A DNA stretch of 64,000 nt. It comes from an uncultured Alphaproteobacteria bacterium. Lineage in GTDB: Bacteria; Pseudomonadota; Alphaproteobacteria; UBA8366; GCA-2717185. Shown here one piece after another: positions 17,488 through 28,616 of this stretch (the first letter of the stretch is position 1; each line of letters opens with the position of its first letter). Below the pieces are notes generated by a model. It was given only the letters and a program-made list of their open reading frames with translations. It made no database searches and had not been told where the DNA came from. Location: contig CALSRA010000019.1 of the NCBI GenBank assembly GCA_943788635.1, positions 1 to 64,000 of the forward strand. Reading direction: 5' to 3'. The translations under genes were made by a program, and so were the position numbers.

Positions 17488-19323
17488 TTAGGTGTGGCCG
17501 TTGGCGGCGATGATGGCCCTGTTCTGAACATCGAATGGCGTCGGGGCCAAGCCGGTGGCTTGGCTTTGCCACATATACTGATAGGCGGCTTCCAGTTCCC
17601 GGGCATGGAGATCGTATTCCATCATTTCCGCGGCATATCTTTGACGCAGGGTTTCACGTAGCTTGATGAGCCGGTTCCTGTCGTCGGCAAGCTGACATGC
17701 AGCTTCGATATAGCCTTCCATCGTGCACGTGGCGAGATCGGCCAGCCCCAGCTTGGAGAGATAGCGCAATCCCTGCAGCCCCATGAAACTGTCGGTGACC
17801 ATGGTGATCATCGGCAGGCCCATCCATAAGGCTTCGCAGGTTGTTGTGCCGCCGTTGCAGGGGAACGGGTCCAGCGCGATATCCGCCTCGCTGATGCCTT
17901 CCAGGTGGTTGCGCCTTGATGGTCGGATACCTTGAAAATCGAGCTGCGCTGCATCGACGCCGTGCATTTGGAATTGCCGGTGGAAAATTTCGACAGTCAC
18001 CGGATCGTCGAAATAGGATGAACTGCGCATTATCAGCCGGGAGCCGGGCAGCTTTTTTAGAATTGCCGCCCATGTTTCGATAACCGCCGGTCCGATCTTC
18101 GCATGGTTGTTGAAACTGCCAAACGTGATGTAGCCATTTTTCAGGCACGGGGGAGGTACCGTCGCCGGCGCATCCGGTTCGGGCCGGTAGACGGCATGAT
18201 CCGTGAGCCGGACCAGCGATTCCGTGTACCATTTCTCAGCCATCCCGGGCGGGTCTGACAGGGCTTCGGAAATGATATAGTCGACTGAATCAAGCCCGGT
18301 CGATGCAACCCGGTTCAGATAGCCGACCTGTATCGGTGCCGGTCGGTATGCGAGCACCCGATGGTCCTTGCCGTTGAAAAAGGACGTAAGTACAAGGATA
18401 TCGATACCATCGTTGCGAATACGGTCGGCCGTGGCTTCGGGGTTTTCATTGGCAATATCGCGCCAGGTATCGGCATAATCCTGCAGGCGCGTCGTGTATT
18501 CGTCTTTATTCCTGTTACCGTGATAAACGGTGATGTGAAACCGCTTGCGATCATGGCGGGCCAGGACAGGTTCCAGGAACCAGGACGTGACCTCGTTTCC
18601 CATATTATAGGCCAGATACCCAATCCGCAGTCGGCCATCCTTACGCGGAGTCGCCGGGGCCGGGCGTGGGGGATGTTCGGCCAGTGCTTCCAGATGACGA
18701 CCCAGGTCGCGCCGCAAGGCCAGGAAACCGGCGGCATCGGTATTCGGGTCAAAGGCTGTGTAGAAACACAACGCTGACATAGCGTCGGTATTATAGGGAG
18801 AAAGGGAATGAGAGCGCCTGAAGTAGCCCAGGGCATCCTGCAACCTTCCTTGTGCAATGCAGATATCGCCGAGATCGTTCAATGCGCTGAACTTGTCTGG
18901 GTTCAGCTCGAGGGTGCGCTCCATATAGGGAATTGCGGCGCTACGCTCGCCGCTGCGCTGAAGCGCGACACCGCAGGCATACTGGGCTTCGGCCGAATCG
19001 GGCAGGATTTCGGCAGCCCGGCGTGCGGGTTCCCGTGCTTCGGCCGACTTTTCCTGCGCCAGCAGGCAACGCGCGTGAAAAAGGTGCAGCCCGCCATCTT
19101 CGGGCATGTGGGGAATGACACGGGCGATGGCATCCGCTGCCCGGTCAGGCTGTTGCAGGGCGAAATAGGCAAGGGCGCACATAAGTTCCGCTTCCGCATT
19201 GCCTGCGTCATGTTTCAGCACTTCGCGGGCCGCGGCCAGGCAGTTTGGCCAGTCTTCCAGTTCCTGCCGGATCCGCGCCTGCTGCAACAGGGCTGCCACG
19301 CGGTCGTTATCGTCATTCTGCAT
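17488..19323 (-). CDS. TPR-domain GT41 glycosyltransferase (O-GlcNAc-transferase/SPINDLY-like)
   Basis: A cytoplasmic sugar transferase of family GT41. From the ATG at 19323 (GGAG nine bases upstream) it has 611 residues; a GTG at 19437 would add 38. The N-terminal third is a set of TPR repeats (for example AEAQYACGVALQRSGERSAA and KFSALNDLGDICIAQGRLQDAL). The catalytic half has the GT41 signatures LRIGYLAYNM, DILVLTSFFNGKDHRVLAYR, APIQVGYLNRVASTG, YITFGSFNNHAKI, and DIALDPFPCNGGTTTCEALW with the GLPMITM motif. Bacterial members glycosylate proteins such as adhesins or flagellins, or act with methyltransferases. None of those partners is adjacent, so the target is unknown. Confidence 0.87.
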   Translation of the reverse strand: MQNDDNDRVAALLQQARIRQELEDWPNCLAAAREVLKHDAGNAEAELMCALAYFALQQPDRAADAIARVIPHMPEDGGLHLFHARCLLAQEKSAEAREPARRAAEILPDSAEAQYACGVALQRSGERSAAIPYMERTLELNPDKFSALNDLGDICIAQGRLQDALGYFRRSHSLSPYNTDAMSALCFYTAFDPNTDAAGFLALRRDLGRHLEALAEHPPRPAPATPRKDGRLRIGYLAYNMGNEVTSWFLEPVLARHDRKRFHITVYHGNRNKDEYTTRLQDYADTWRDIANENPEATADRIRNDGIDILVLTSFFNGKDHRVLAYRPAPIQVGYLNRVASTGLDSVDYIISEALSDPPGMAEKWYTESLVRLTDHAVYRPEPDAPATVPPPCLKNGYITFGSFNNHAKIGPAVIETWAAILKKLPGSRLIMRSSSYFDDPVTVEIFHRQFQMHGVDAAQLDFQGIRPSRRNHLEGISEADIALDPFPCNGGTTTCEALWMGLPMITMVTDSFMGLQGLRYLSKLGLADLATCTMEGYIEAACQLADDRNRLIKLRETLRQRYAAEMMEYDLHARELEAAYQYMWQSQATGLAPTPFDVQNRAIIAANGHT

Positions 19324-19534
19324 CGGCAAATTCTCCGGCGCGCGGCCATATTCTGGCCAAACATTGCGGTTCATGTATAACCGTAATGCGTCGCTGGTGT
19401 CCCCGTCACAATCGGTAAAGCATGTTGCAGTCGACACCGGGTGTTGGCGGCGTTACATAAGCGCCGGTGTATATGCCGGTATCGGCCTAAAAAAGATGAG
19501 GAAACGCGGGCTGTTGAAGCCGTGTTATGGATTG

Positions 19535-20761
19535 ATGGACGAAGAATTTTACAAGATCAAGCGCCTGCCACCCTATGTGTTTGCGGAAGTGAACGCTATG
19601 AAGGCTGCGGCCCGTGCCGCAGGTGAGGACATTATTGATCTTGGCATGGGAAACCCGGACATGCCGCCGGCACAGCATATCGTCGAAAAGCTGGTCGAAA
19701 CTGTCCGCAACCCGCGCACCCATCGGTATTCGAATTCCCGCGGTATTCCGGGCTTGCGCAAGGCGCTTGCCGCTTATTACGACCGTCGATTCGGCGTCGA
19801 TATCGATTTCGAGAAGGAAGCCATCGTTACGCTGGGGTCAAAGGAAGGTCTTGCCAATCTGGCACAGGCGATCACCAGCCCGGGCGATACGCTTCTGGTC
19901 CCCAACCCGTCCTATCCGATTCACCAGTTCGGCTTTGTTATTGCGGGTGGTTCGGTGCGCCATATTCCGGTGGAGCCCGGCCCGGAACTGCTAGCGGCGC
20001 TGGAGCGGGCGGTCATTCATTCCGTACCCAAACCAATCGCCCTGGTGCTGAACTATCCGTCGAACCCGACGGCGTTCACGGCCGATCTGGATTTCTACGG
20101 TGAAGTTCTGGAATTTTGCCGTCGGCATGAGATTTATATTCTGTCCGATCTGGCCTATGCCGAAATCTACTTTGATGACGATAATCCGCCGCCGTCGATC
20201 CTGCAGATACCCGGGGCGAAGGATATCGCCATCGAATTCACGTCCTGCAGCAAGACCTATTCAATGCCTGGCTGGCGGGTTGGCTTCGCTGCCGGTAACC
20301 CGAAGCTGATCGCGGCATTGGCGCGGGTAAAGAGTTACCTTGATTACGGTGCCTTTACGCCGGTTCAGGTTGCGGCGACCACCGCGCTGAACGGACCGCA
20401 GGAATGCGTTGCGGAGGTTCGCCAGATTTACAAGGAACGGCGTGATGTTCTGATTGATGGTCTGGCCCGTGCGGGCTGGAATATTCCCAGTCCGCCGGCA
20501 ACGATGTTTGCCTGGGCGCCGCTGCCACCCGAATTTGCCGCACTCGGTAGCGTTGAATTTTCGAAGCGGCTGCTTGACGAAGCTGGTGTCGCGGTATCGC
20601 CCGGGATCGGTTTCGGCGAACATGGTGAGGGCTATGTGCGCATTGCCCTGTGTGAAAATACGCATCGGATTCGGCAGGCGACGCGGAATATCCGAAGGTT
20701 CCTGTCAAACGGTGATGCCGAACCCGAAACGGCCCCAATCCAGCGGAGTGCCCTGTCATGA
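19535..20761 (+). CDS. alaC: Aminotransferase class I/II, AlaC-like
   Basis: A PLP-dependent aminotransferase of 408 residues, of the AlaC (alanine/glutamate-pyruvate) and LL-DAP aminotransferase-like group. The start at 19535 (MDEEFYKIKRLPPYVFAEVN) matches the usual family N-terminus. A longer in-frame extension upstream lacks a ribosome site and overlaps the divergent GT41 gene. Visible landmarks are DLGMGNPDMPPAQHIVEKL, RYSNSRGIPGLRKALAAYY, NYPSNPTAFTAD, the PLP lysine Lys240 in SCSKTYSMPGWRVGFAAGN, and the terminal GFGEHGEGYVRIALCEN. Its stop overlaps the start of hom in ATGA, so the two are translationally coupled. Confidence 0.9.
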   Translation: MDEEFYKIKRLPPYVFAEVNAMKAAARAAGEDIIDLGMGNPDMPPAQHIVEKLVETVRNPRTHRYSNSRGIPGLRKALAAYYDRRFGVDIDFEKEAIVTLGSKEGLANLAQAITSPGDTLLVPNPSYPIHQFGFVIAGGSVRHIPVEPGPELLAALERAVIHSVPKPIALVLNYPSNPTAFTADLDFYGEVLEFCRRHEIYILSDLAYAEIYFDDDNPPPSILQIPGAKDIAIEFTSCSKTYSMPGWRVGFAAGNPKLIAALARVKSYLDYGAFTPVQVAATTALNGPQECVAEVRQIYKERRDVLIDGLARAGWNIPSPPATMFAWAPLPPEFAALGSVEFSKRLLDEAGVAVSPGIGFGEHGEGYVRIALCENTHRIRQATRNIRRFLSNGDAEPETAPIQRSALS

Positions 20762-22050
20762 GTGAAGTTCTTCGCGTAGCTGTTGCCGGCCTCGGGAATG
20801 TTGGGGCCGAAACGGTCCGCCTTCTTGCCGGACAAAAGGACCTTCTGGCGTTGCGCTGCGGACGTCCGATTGTCGTTACGGCGGTTTCGGCGCGCGATGC
20901 GTCGCGCGATCGCGGGATTTCGCTGGACGGGATCACCTGGTTCGATGACCCGGTTGCCCTCGCACGGGACGCGGACGCCGACGTTGTGCTGGAACTGATC
21001 GGTGGCAGTGAAGGCGTGGCCAAGGACGTTTGCGAAGCGGCAATTGCGGCGGGACGGCATGTGGTTACGGCAAACAAGGCGCTGATCGCGGTGCATGGCG
21101 CCGCGTTGGGCGGTGCTGCGGAAGCGGCAGGTGTAACCCTGGCTTACGAATCAGCCGTCGCCGGTGGCATTCCGATTGTGAAGGCGCTGCGCGAAGGGCT
21201 TGCGGCGAATCAGGTGACACGGCTGCAGGGTATCCTGAACGGAACGTGCAATTACATTCTCACCACGATGCGCGAAACCGGGCGTGATTTTGATGATGTT
21301 CTCGCGGAGGCGCAGGAACTTGGTTTCGCTGAAGCGGACCCGAGTTTTGATATCGACGGTGTGGACGCGGCGCACAAGCTCGCCATTCTGACCAGTGTGG
21401 CATTCGGCTGTGCAATCGACTTCGATGCGGTTCATGTCGAGGGTATTCGACATATTGCGGCAAGCGATATCGCCTATGCGACGGAACTGGGATACCGGAT
21501 CAAGCTGCTTGGCATTGCTGAAATGACCGATGAGGGTATCCAGCAGCGGGTTCATCCGGTGATGGTTCCAATTGGCGCGCCGATCGCGGGCGTTGAGGGA
21601 GTGTTCAATGCCGTTGTCGCCGAGGGCGATTATGTCGGTACGACAATGTTTGAAGGCCGGGGCGCCGGTGGCGGTCCGACGGCATCGGCGGTCGTGGCCG
21701 ATATCATCGATATCGCACGCGGGCAGATGATGCCGGTATTTGGGGTTCCTGTCGCGGCGCAGAAGCCGATGCGGGTTCACCCGCTTGAAGACCGGACCGG
21801 GCTCTATTTTGTTCGGTTTATGGTGCATGACAAGCCGGGGGTCTTTGCCGAGATTGCAGCGGCGCTGCGCGATGCTGAAATCTCGATTGAATCAGCAATC
21901 CAGCGGGGCCGTGCCGCCGGGGGTGTTGTCGCCCTTGTCGTGACGACGCATGAAGCGCGGGAAGCATCAATGCTGAAGGCTATTGATGCGATTGCGGCGT
22001 TCGACAGTGTCACTGAAACGCCCCGAATGATCCGGATTGAGGCTTTTTAA
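20758..22050 (+). CDS. hom: Homoserine dehydrogenase
   Basis: Reduces L-aspartate 4-semialdehyde to homoserine for threonine and methionine synthesis. It has 430 residues. Residues 5-130 form the NAD(P) domain (VAVAGLGNVGAETVRLL, VVTANKALIAVHG). The catalytic domain contains ESAVAGGIPIVKALREGLAA, LQGILNGTCNYILTTM, EAQELGFAEADPSFDIDG-like wording with the conserved DVDGxDAAHKL pattern, and VMVPIGAPIAGVEG. A C-terminal ACT domain (about 350-425, YFVRFMVHDKPGVFAEIAAA) points to feedback control by threonine. It is coupled to alaC upstream, and glpX follows after 98 bases. Confidence 0.95.
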   Translation: MSEVLRVAVAGLGNVGAETVRLLAGQKDLLALRCGRPIVVTAVSARDASRDRGISLDGITWFDDPVALARDADADVVLELIGGSEGVAKDVCEAAIAAGRHVVTANKALIAVHGAALGGAAEAAGVTLAYESAVAGGIPIVKALREGLAANQVTRLQGILNGTCNYILTTMRETGRDFDDVLAEAQELGFAEADPSFDIDGVDAAHKLAILTSVAFGCAIDFDAVHVEGIRHIAASDIAYATELGYRIKLLGIAEMTDEGIQQRVHPVMVPIGAPIAGVEGVFNAVVAEGDYVGTTMFEGRGAGGGPTASAVVADIIDIARGQMMPVFGVPVAAQKPMRVHPLEDRTGLYFVRFMVHDKPGVFAEIAAALRDAEISIESAIQRGRAAGGVVALVVTTHEAREASMLKAIDAIAAFDSVTETPRMIRIEAF

Positions 22051-22148
22051 TAAAACACCACTCATTTGCGGTATCCGCTGGCTGTGCCATTCGGTGTAAA
22101 CTTCGCAAACAGATAATGAATGGTTGGACCCACGGGAGGTTTTCTTAG

Positions 22149-23137
<989 letters not shown>

Positions 23138-23141
<4 letters not shown>

Positions 23142-24937
23142 GCGATTCCAAGCCGGCTCATCTAGGTGTTGAACATTCGCTCGGTGGCAAGCGCTGGCGA
23201 TTGCGTGGCGATGATGACCGGCTGGGCCTTGCTTTGTCGCAACGCTTTGGCTTGCCGGAGGCGGTTGGCCGCGTCATGGCAGCACGCGGTATCTCCCTGG
23301 ATAGCGCGGAGGCGTTTCTGACGCCTTCGCTGAAGGAACAGCTTCCCGACCCCTCCCATTTGCGCGACATGGATTCAGCGGTATCCCGTCTCGTCGGGGC
23401 CATCCAGGCCGGGGAGATTATCGGCATATTCGGTGATTACGATGTTGATGGCGCGACGTCTTCGGCATTGTTGTCCCGGTTTCTAGACTTAGTCGGCGGG
23501 AAGGCCCGGATCTACATTCCGGACCGGATTACGGAAGGCTATGGGCCGAATGCCGAGGCCATGCGCCTGCTGGCCGCGGAAGGCATAAAGACCGTCGTCA
23601 CCGTTGATTGCGGCATTACCGCATTTGAACCGCTGGAAGCGGCACGGGACGCCGGGCTGGATGTGATCGTCGTCGACCATCATGTGGCAGAACCGCGGCT
23701 GCCGGCGGCGGTGGCGGTGATCAATCCCAATCGACTGGATGATGACAGCCCGCACGGGCAGATGGCGGCGGTTGGGGTCGCGTTTCTGGTCGCTATTGCA
23801 GTGAATCGCGGCCTGCGGGACGCCGGCTGGTTTCAGCAGCGGTCAGAACCGAATCTTCTCGCTTTGCTCGACCTCGTTGCCCTTGGCACGGTATGCGACG
23901 TTGTCCCGCTGACTGGCGTCAACCGCGTATTCGTGCGTCAGGGCCTGAAGGTGATGGCGCAACGCCATAATATCGGTATCGCAGCACTGGCCGACGTGGC
24001 GCGGATCAGCGAAACGCCGGATGCGTATCATGCGGGGTATGTCCTGGGGCCAAGGGTGAATGCCGGTGGCCGCGTCGGGGAAGCGGGATTGGGTGCCACA
24101 TTGCTGACGACCCACGCACCGGAACAGGCGAATGCCATCGCGGAGCGGCTGGACGGATACAACGCCGAACGCCGCGCTATCGAAGCGACCTGTCTTGAAG
24201 AGGCCATGCAGCAGGTTGAGGCTGATACGACGGGTGCTCTGGCGGGCGCGGGTCTCTTGCTCGTGGCTGGTGATGGCTGGCATCCCGGCGTCATCGGAAT
24301 CGTCGCGAGCCGGCTGAAGGATCGTTACAACCGCCCCGCATGCGTTGTTGCGTATGATGGTGATATCGGGAAAGGGTCGGGGCGATCCGTCCGCGGTGTC
24401 GATCTTGGATCGGCGGTGGTCGCCGCCCGGCAATCGGGCCTGCTGATCAATGGCGGCGGGCATCCGATGGCGGCGGGCTTTACACTGAACCGGAGCAGCG
24501 AGGCGGAATTACGCGAATTTCTGAGCAAGCGCATCGTTGAAGATATCGGTCCTGAAGGTATCGTTGCCGAATTGGGAGTCGATGGCAATCTGCAGGTATC
24601 CGGAGCGACAGTGGCGTTTATCGAGTCATTGGAGCAACTGGCGCCGTTCGGGGCAGGGAACGCGCGGCCCCGTTTTGTCATGCCGGCAGTCCGGGTGATG
24701 AAGGCGGACGTCGTCGGCCAGGATCATGTGCGGTGTTTTCTCGTCGGCGAAGACGGTGGCCGGATCAAGGCGATAGCGTTTCGAGTGGTCGATACGCCTT
24801 TGGGGCAGGCCTTGCTGAATTCGGGCGGCGTACCGCTGCATCTGGCAGGGCATCTTCTTCGTGATCGCTGGCGCAGTCGGGATGAGTCGCAACTGGTCAT
24901 CGATGACGCAGCGAGAGTGCAGGATTTCAGCAGCTAG
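23138..24937 (+). CDS. recJ: Single-stranded-DNA-specific exonuclease RecJ
   Basis: A 5'-3' ssDNA exonuclease used in recombination and mismatch or base-excision repair. It has 599 residues. DHH-family motifs are present: GDYDVDGATSSALL beginning near residue 99, VDHHVAEPRLP with D180-H181-H182, and the DHHA1 domain motif GGHPMAAGFTL. LGPRVNAGGRVGEAGLG and the OB-fold part LEQLAPFGAGNARPRF complete the family pattern. It is translationally coupled to glpX and ends seven bases from the convergent flgE stop. Confidence 0.95.
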
Positions 24938-24944
24938 GAGCTGG

Positions 24945-26189
24945 CTAGCGCTTCAGGCGGCTGGCAATCTGTGACATTTCATCAACGACGCGGATCGTTT
25001 GCGCGGCCGAAGAATAGGCGCGTTGCGTAATGATCAGGTTGCTGAACTCTTCCGCAAGATCGACGGCTGATTCCTCGATTGCCTGCGGTGAGAACGTTGC
25101 AAAACTCGTTTGGTCTGCTTCGAGCAGATTAATGGAGCCGGACTGGGCGCTCAGCGCGAAATTGGTGCCCTGTCGTGGTGTGAGGCTGTTCTCGTTGTTG
25201 ACGACAGCGATGGGCAATTTGGCGAGACCCTGAGTCAGCCCATTGCTGAATGTGCCGACAATCTCACCGGCTGCATTCACCGATGCGTCAACAAGTGTCC
25301 CCGCAGTATTTCCGTTGGATTCGACTGTGCGCGTTACAAAACCGCCACCAAACTGGGTCATGCCCGAGAAGTCGACCGCCACGGAGCTTGCTGCGGCTGT
25401 CGCGGGGTTCGTCCATGCAATATCGATGGTCTGGCTGGTCGGGGAGACGACCTGACCCGTTGCGTCGAAGGTCATCGAAAATGGCGAGCCGGATGTGACG
25501 GCGCCATCCGGTGAGGTTACGGCGAAGTCCCATGTGTCGAGCGCGGCGTTCTTGGTCACGTCGAACAGTACCGAATGCGAATTGCCGAGATCATCAAACA
25601 GGCCAACGCTGAGGTCGAAATTAGCGCCTGTCGCTGCGCCTGCCGGCAGGTTGGCGGCGAACAGCGCTGTTGTCGAAGCTGATGCCGCCGATAGTGCGGC
25701 GCCGGCATCGACGCGGATCGGCTGCAATGATCCGGTGCCGGTGCCAATGCTGAAACCGCCGGCGCCGTCGCTGGGCCAGCCCTGAATGAAATTACCGTTT
25801 TGATCGACAAGAAAGGACTGTTCGGCGCCCGGGGTTCCGGTGACGCGGATATCCATCGAGCCTGACCGTGTCAGCAGTGTCTCGCCGGATCCATCGAGTT
25901 GTGCATTTGTGACCAGGAACCCGCGTCCATCGATGGCGACATCCAGATTCTGGTTCGTACCGATTATCGCGCCCTGTTGTTCGATAAGGTTGCGTGTATT
26001 GGGCTTCAAGCCGCTGAACTGGCCATAAATCGATCCTGTGCCGCTATGCACCATTTCCGCGAACAGGGTTTCCGAATTCTTGTACCCGCTGGTCGTGAGA
26101 TTGGAGACATTCTGACTGATTGATCCGAATGCAGCGCTATGGCCGTTAAGAGCAGCAATGCTCGAGGTAAATAGTCCGCTAACCGTCAT
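24945..26189 (-). CDS. flgE: Flagellar hook protein FlgE-like
   Basis: A flagellar hook subunit of 414 residues from the ATG at 26189, which follows an AGGAAA site. The N-terminal rod/hook helix reads LFTSSIAALNGHSAAFGSIS with NVSNLTTSGYKNSETLF. The middle is a low-complexity Ala/Ser/Thr-rich D1-D2 region. The C-terminus has the universal LIITQRAYSSAAQTIRVVDEM helix. GFLVTNAQ and NLDVAIDGRGF are also hook/basal-body hallmarks. No other hook or basal-body gene is adjacent, which is unusual because flgE normally sits in a large cluster. It could be one of several FlgE paralogues. Confidence 0.88.
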   Translation of the reverse strand: MTVSGLFTSSIAALNGHSAAFGSISQNVSNLTTSGYKNSETLFAEMVHSGTGSIYGQFSGLKPNTRNLIEQQGAIIGTNQNLDVAIDGRGFLVTNAQLDGSGETLLTRSGSMDIRVTGTPGAEQSFLVDQNGNFIQGWPSDGAGGFSIGTGTGSLQPIRVDAGAALSAASASTTALFAANLPAGAATGANFDLSVGLFDDLGNSHSVLFDVTKNAALDTWDFAVTSPDGAVTSGSPFSMTFDATGQVVSPTSQTIDIAWTNPATAAASSVAVDFSGMTQFGGGFVTRTVESNGNTAGTLVDASVNAAGEIVGTFSNGLTQGLAKLPIAVVNNENSLTPRQGTNFALSAQSGSINLLEADQTSFATFSPQAIEESAVDLAEEFSNLIITQRAYSSAAQTIRVVDEMSQIASRLKR

Positions 26190-26414
26190 GTGACATTTCC
26201 TGAATGCTTTAGTGCCCGTAACCGTGCAATCTCGGTGCCAGCAGGTGTGACTGCGGAACCCTTTTTTAATCAATCACTTAGATTCCGTCTGGTGTCAGTG
26301 CGCATGGGCGGGGGTGGCAATTATGTCCGGATTGGGAAAGTATTGCCGGGTGGTGAAAATGCGTGTTTGGGCTTGACCTGAAGGGCTCTCGCCATTAAAC
26401 CTCCGATCCGCGAT

Positions 26415-26490
26415 GTCCCCATCGTCTAGAGGCCTAGGACACTGCCCTTTCACGGCGGCAACAGGGGTTCGAATCCCCTTGGGGACGCCA
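26415..26490 (+). tRNA. tRNA-Glu (anticodon TTC)
   Basis: A complete 76-base cloverleaf with encoded CCA. The acceptor arm GTCCCCA pairs with TGGGGAC, G is the discriminator base, and CCA ends the molecule. The anticodon stem-loop CTGCC-CTTTCAC-GGCGG carries TTC, and the T arm is AGGGG-TTCGAAT-CCCCT. An integrase gene begins 74 bases downstream on the same strand, so the 3' half of this tRNA is the likely attachment site of the element that brought it. Confidence 0.96.
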
Positions 26491-26564
26491 CTTTGATCTA
26501 AGTCGGCGGAAACATTGCGCTTTTAAAAAGCGCCCATGAGCACTGGTACGATAATTAGTACGAG

Positions 26565-28246
26565 GTGGCTCAATTATGTTTCGCTCACAAAACCCTACAA
26601 CGCCGCTCTAACGGCATCTATTATTTCCGCTTTCATGTCCCGACGAAACTGCTTGCGCGGTTCAACTGTCGCGAAATCGTCCGCAGCTTGAAAACGAGGG
26701 ATCGGCATGAAGCCGAACGTCGTCTAACATTCGAACGTGTCCGCGTTTACAGACTGATCGACATGACCCGAAACCTATCGGAACTGAGCCAATCTGAGCT
26801 TGAGGGAGCAGCGATCCGCTACTTCCACTCAGCCTCTAAGCAGGCTGAGGCCAAGCGGTTGGCTACCAAGCTTAGGGAAGGCGAGGTTGAGCATGAACTC
26901 GCTGTTTATGCCGACCTAACCGAAATGGTGAAGAGGGATTTAGAACAAAATCGGTTTGGTCATATAGCGGAAAACATTCAAGAAATTTGTGATTCCGAAC
27001 AAATCATAAATGAACCTGATACTGATAATTATAGAGCTCTTAGGACACCTTACGCTCCGTGCCTTGCTTCAAATTCAAGAAATTTTTTATTCCAGAACGG
27101 CAGGGAAATACGACGCCAAGCCAACAGACCCTTTGTTTATCCAGAAGGCACCTAATGGGGTTGCCGTCAGGCAAGCTGAAACGAGCGGTGCCAACGAGGA
27201 AATATCTATCGGTACGCTAAGGGATCGGTTCCTTGATCATCACAAAGATATTTGGGCTGAAAAAACCGTTGAAAAATACACGGCTAATCTGGCCATTTGC
27301 TGTCAGGTCATTGGTGCGGATACACCAGTTCGTCAGATTACGAAGGCAAACATCCGCGCCCTGCGTGACACCCTTGCCTGGCTTCTGGCGAATTTTGCCA
27401 AACGCTACCCAAATTCGTCGATTAGAGTCCTCGTGAACACAGCGCGACGGATGAACCGTGCTGGCATGAGCCCAAGTACAGTCAATTCATATCTTGGCAG
27501 CCTGTCGAGTGCGTTCAGTTGGGCTGGACCGGAAGGCTATGCTGATAGTAATCCGGTGCTGGGCATTACGGTGCCTGATCCGGTGCATGCTGCAGACAAG
27601 CGGAGCCCGTTCAGTCCAAGCCATTTACAGGCCATCTTCGACGCACCGACATACAGAGGAATGCGGTCGGCCCCACTATTGGAAAACGTCTGGAGACCAA
27701 ATCGTACGCGATGCCAAATATTGGCTCCCTCTTGTCGCTCTCTTCACAGGAATGCGGCTGGGGGAGCTCGTGGCGTTACGGGGGCAGCATTTTCTGTGCG
27801 AGGATGATCATTTCTACTTCAATATCACGAAGGCGAAGACTCGTTCAGGCATACGCAAAGTTCCGCTTCACCCCTTTTTAAGGGGCATCCGGATTTCAAG
27901 CGCATATTGAAAAATACGGCGGCAGATAGCCCTGTATTCGAAGGGGCTTCACAAAAACCCTACAGCAAGCATTTCCGGCGCTTCCTAGACAGTGTCGGCA
28001 TCACCGATCCGGCTCTCGTATTCCATTCATTCAGACACACATTTACGGATGCGTTGCGAAGGGCTCGGGTCGAAGAGCCGTTAGCCAAGGCGTTTGCTTG
28101 GACATTCGGAAGGCAGCGTCACAGGGCAATACGGGGCAGGGTATCCATTGTCCGCCTTATCGGCGGCAATGGGTCAAATCGAATATCCCGGCTTGAACCT
28201 AGAGCGCCTAATTCGGGGCTTTAGACCATCTAATCCCGTTATATAA
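26565..28246 (+). CDS. Tyrosine-type phage/island integrase, frameshifted as written
   Basis: A tRNA-targeting site-specific recombinase. It starts with a DUF6538-type N-terminus (TLQRRSNGIYYFRFHVP), followed by a core-binding SAM-like domain (about 215-330). The catalytic residues are all present once the frame is repaired: Arg in ALFTGMRLGELVAL, His-x-x-Arg in FHSFRHTF, His in LLGHSEGSVTG, and the nucleophile Tyr in QYGAGYPLSAL. Four indels (insertions near 27040, 27661 and 28093, a deletion near 27881) break it; repaired it has 560 codons. Base composition is lower in GC than the neighbours, which supports transfer. The gene directly follows tRNA-Glu, as expected for an integrated element. 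Confidence 0.85.
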
Positions 28247-28287
28247 ATACCTGACTGTTCAACGTATTTACTCGGGAGTTAAAATTC

Positions 28288-28563
28288 ATGCCAGAATTAG
28301 GACCCAACGGCCGGTACATGTATTTGCCGCACGAGGCGTATAACGCCATGGGCCGGCACCTGTTTCGGAACGACTGGGCACGAAACCTACTCAGGCGTCC
28401 TGCTTCCGCATCCACCGGCGGCACGCGAGCTTTCTCGACAGTGATGACGCCGACAGAAGACCAGCGGCGGGTGATCGGCGATCCGACGTCAGAGCACTAT
28501 GAGAACGGCAGTGCAAAAGTTGGCCACGGAAGTGGCGTGATAATCTCGCTGCGGGCAGCGTAA
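28288..28563 (+). CDS. Orphan small ORF beside the integrase, 3' end inside the IS
   Basis: A 91-residue reading frame with a good ribosome site (GGGAG at 28275-28279) before ATG 28288. The start MPELGPNGRYMYLPHEAYNA and a following HLFRNDWARN do not match any family I know. From base 28500 (residue 71) onward the sequence belongs to the IS21-type element, so the original C-terminus has probably been replaced. It may be a cargo gene of the integrated element. Confidence 0.4.
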   Translation: MPELGPNGRYMYLPHEAYNAMGRHLFRNDWARNLLRRPASASTGGTRAFSTVMTPTEDQRRVIGDPTSEHYENGSAKVGHGSGVIISLRAA

Positions 28564-28582
28564 AATGTTGCCACTTTGGCCC
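28500..28582 (+). repeat. Left terminal repeat array of the IS21 element
   Basis: The tip (28500-28529) contains AACGGCAG, then AAAAGT and GCCA. The second copy (28562-28579) is AAAATGTTGCCACTTTGG. Both copies share an AAAA-(T)GTTG-(G)CCAC core. Their inverted partners are at the right end. Multiple subterminal repeats of this kind are the IstA binding sites in IS21 elements. Confidence 0.7.
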
Positions 28583-28616
28583 TTTCTGGTTGCAGGGAGG
28601 GCGGGAGATTTTAGTC

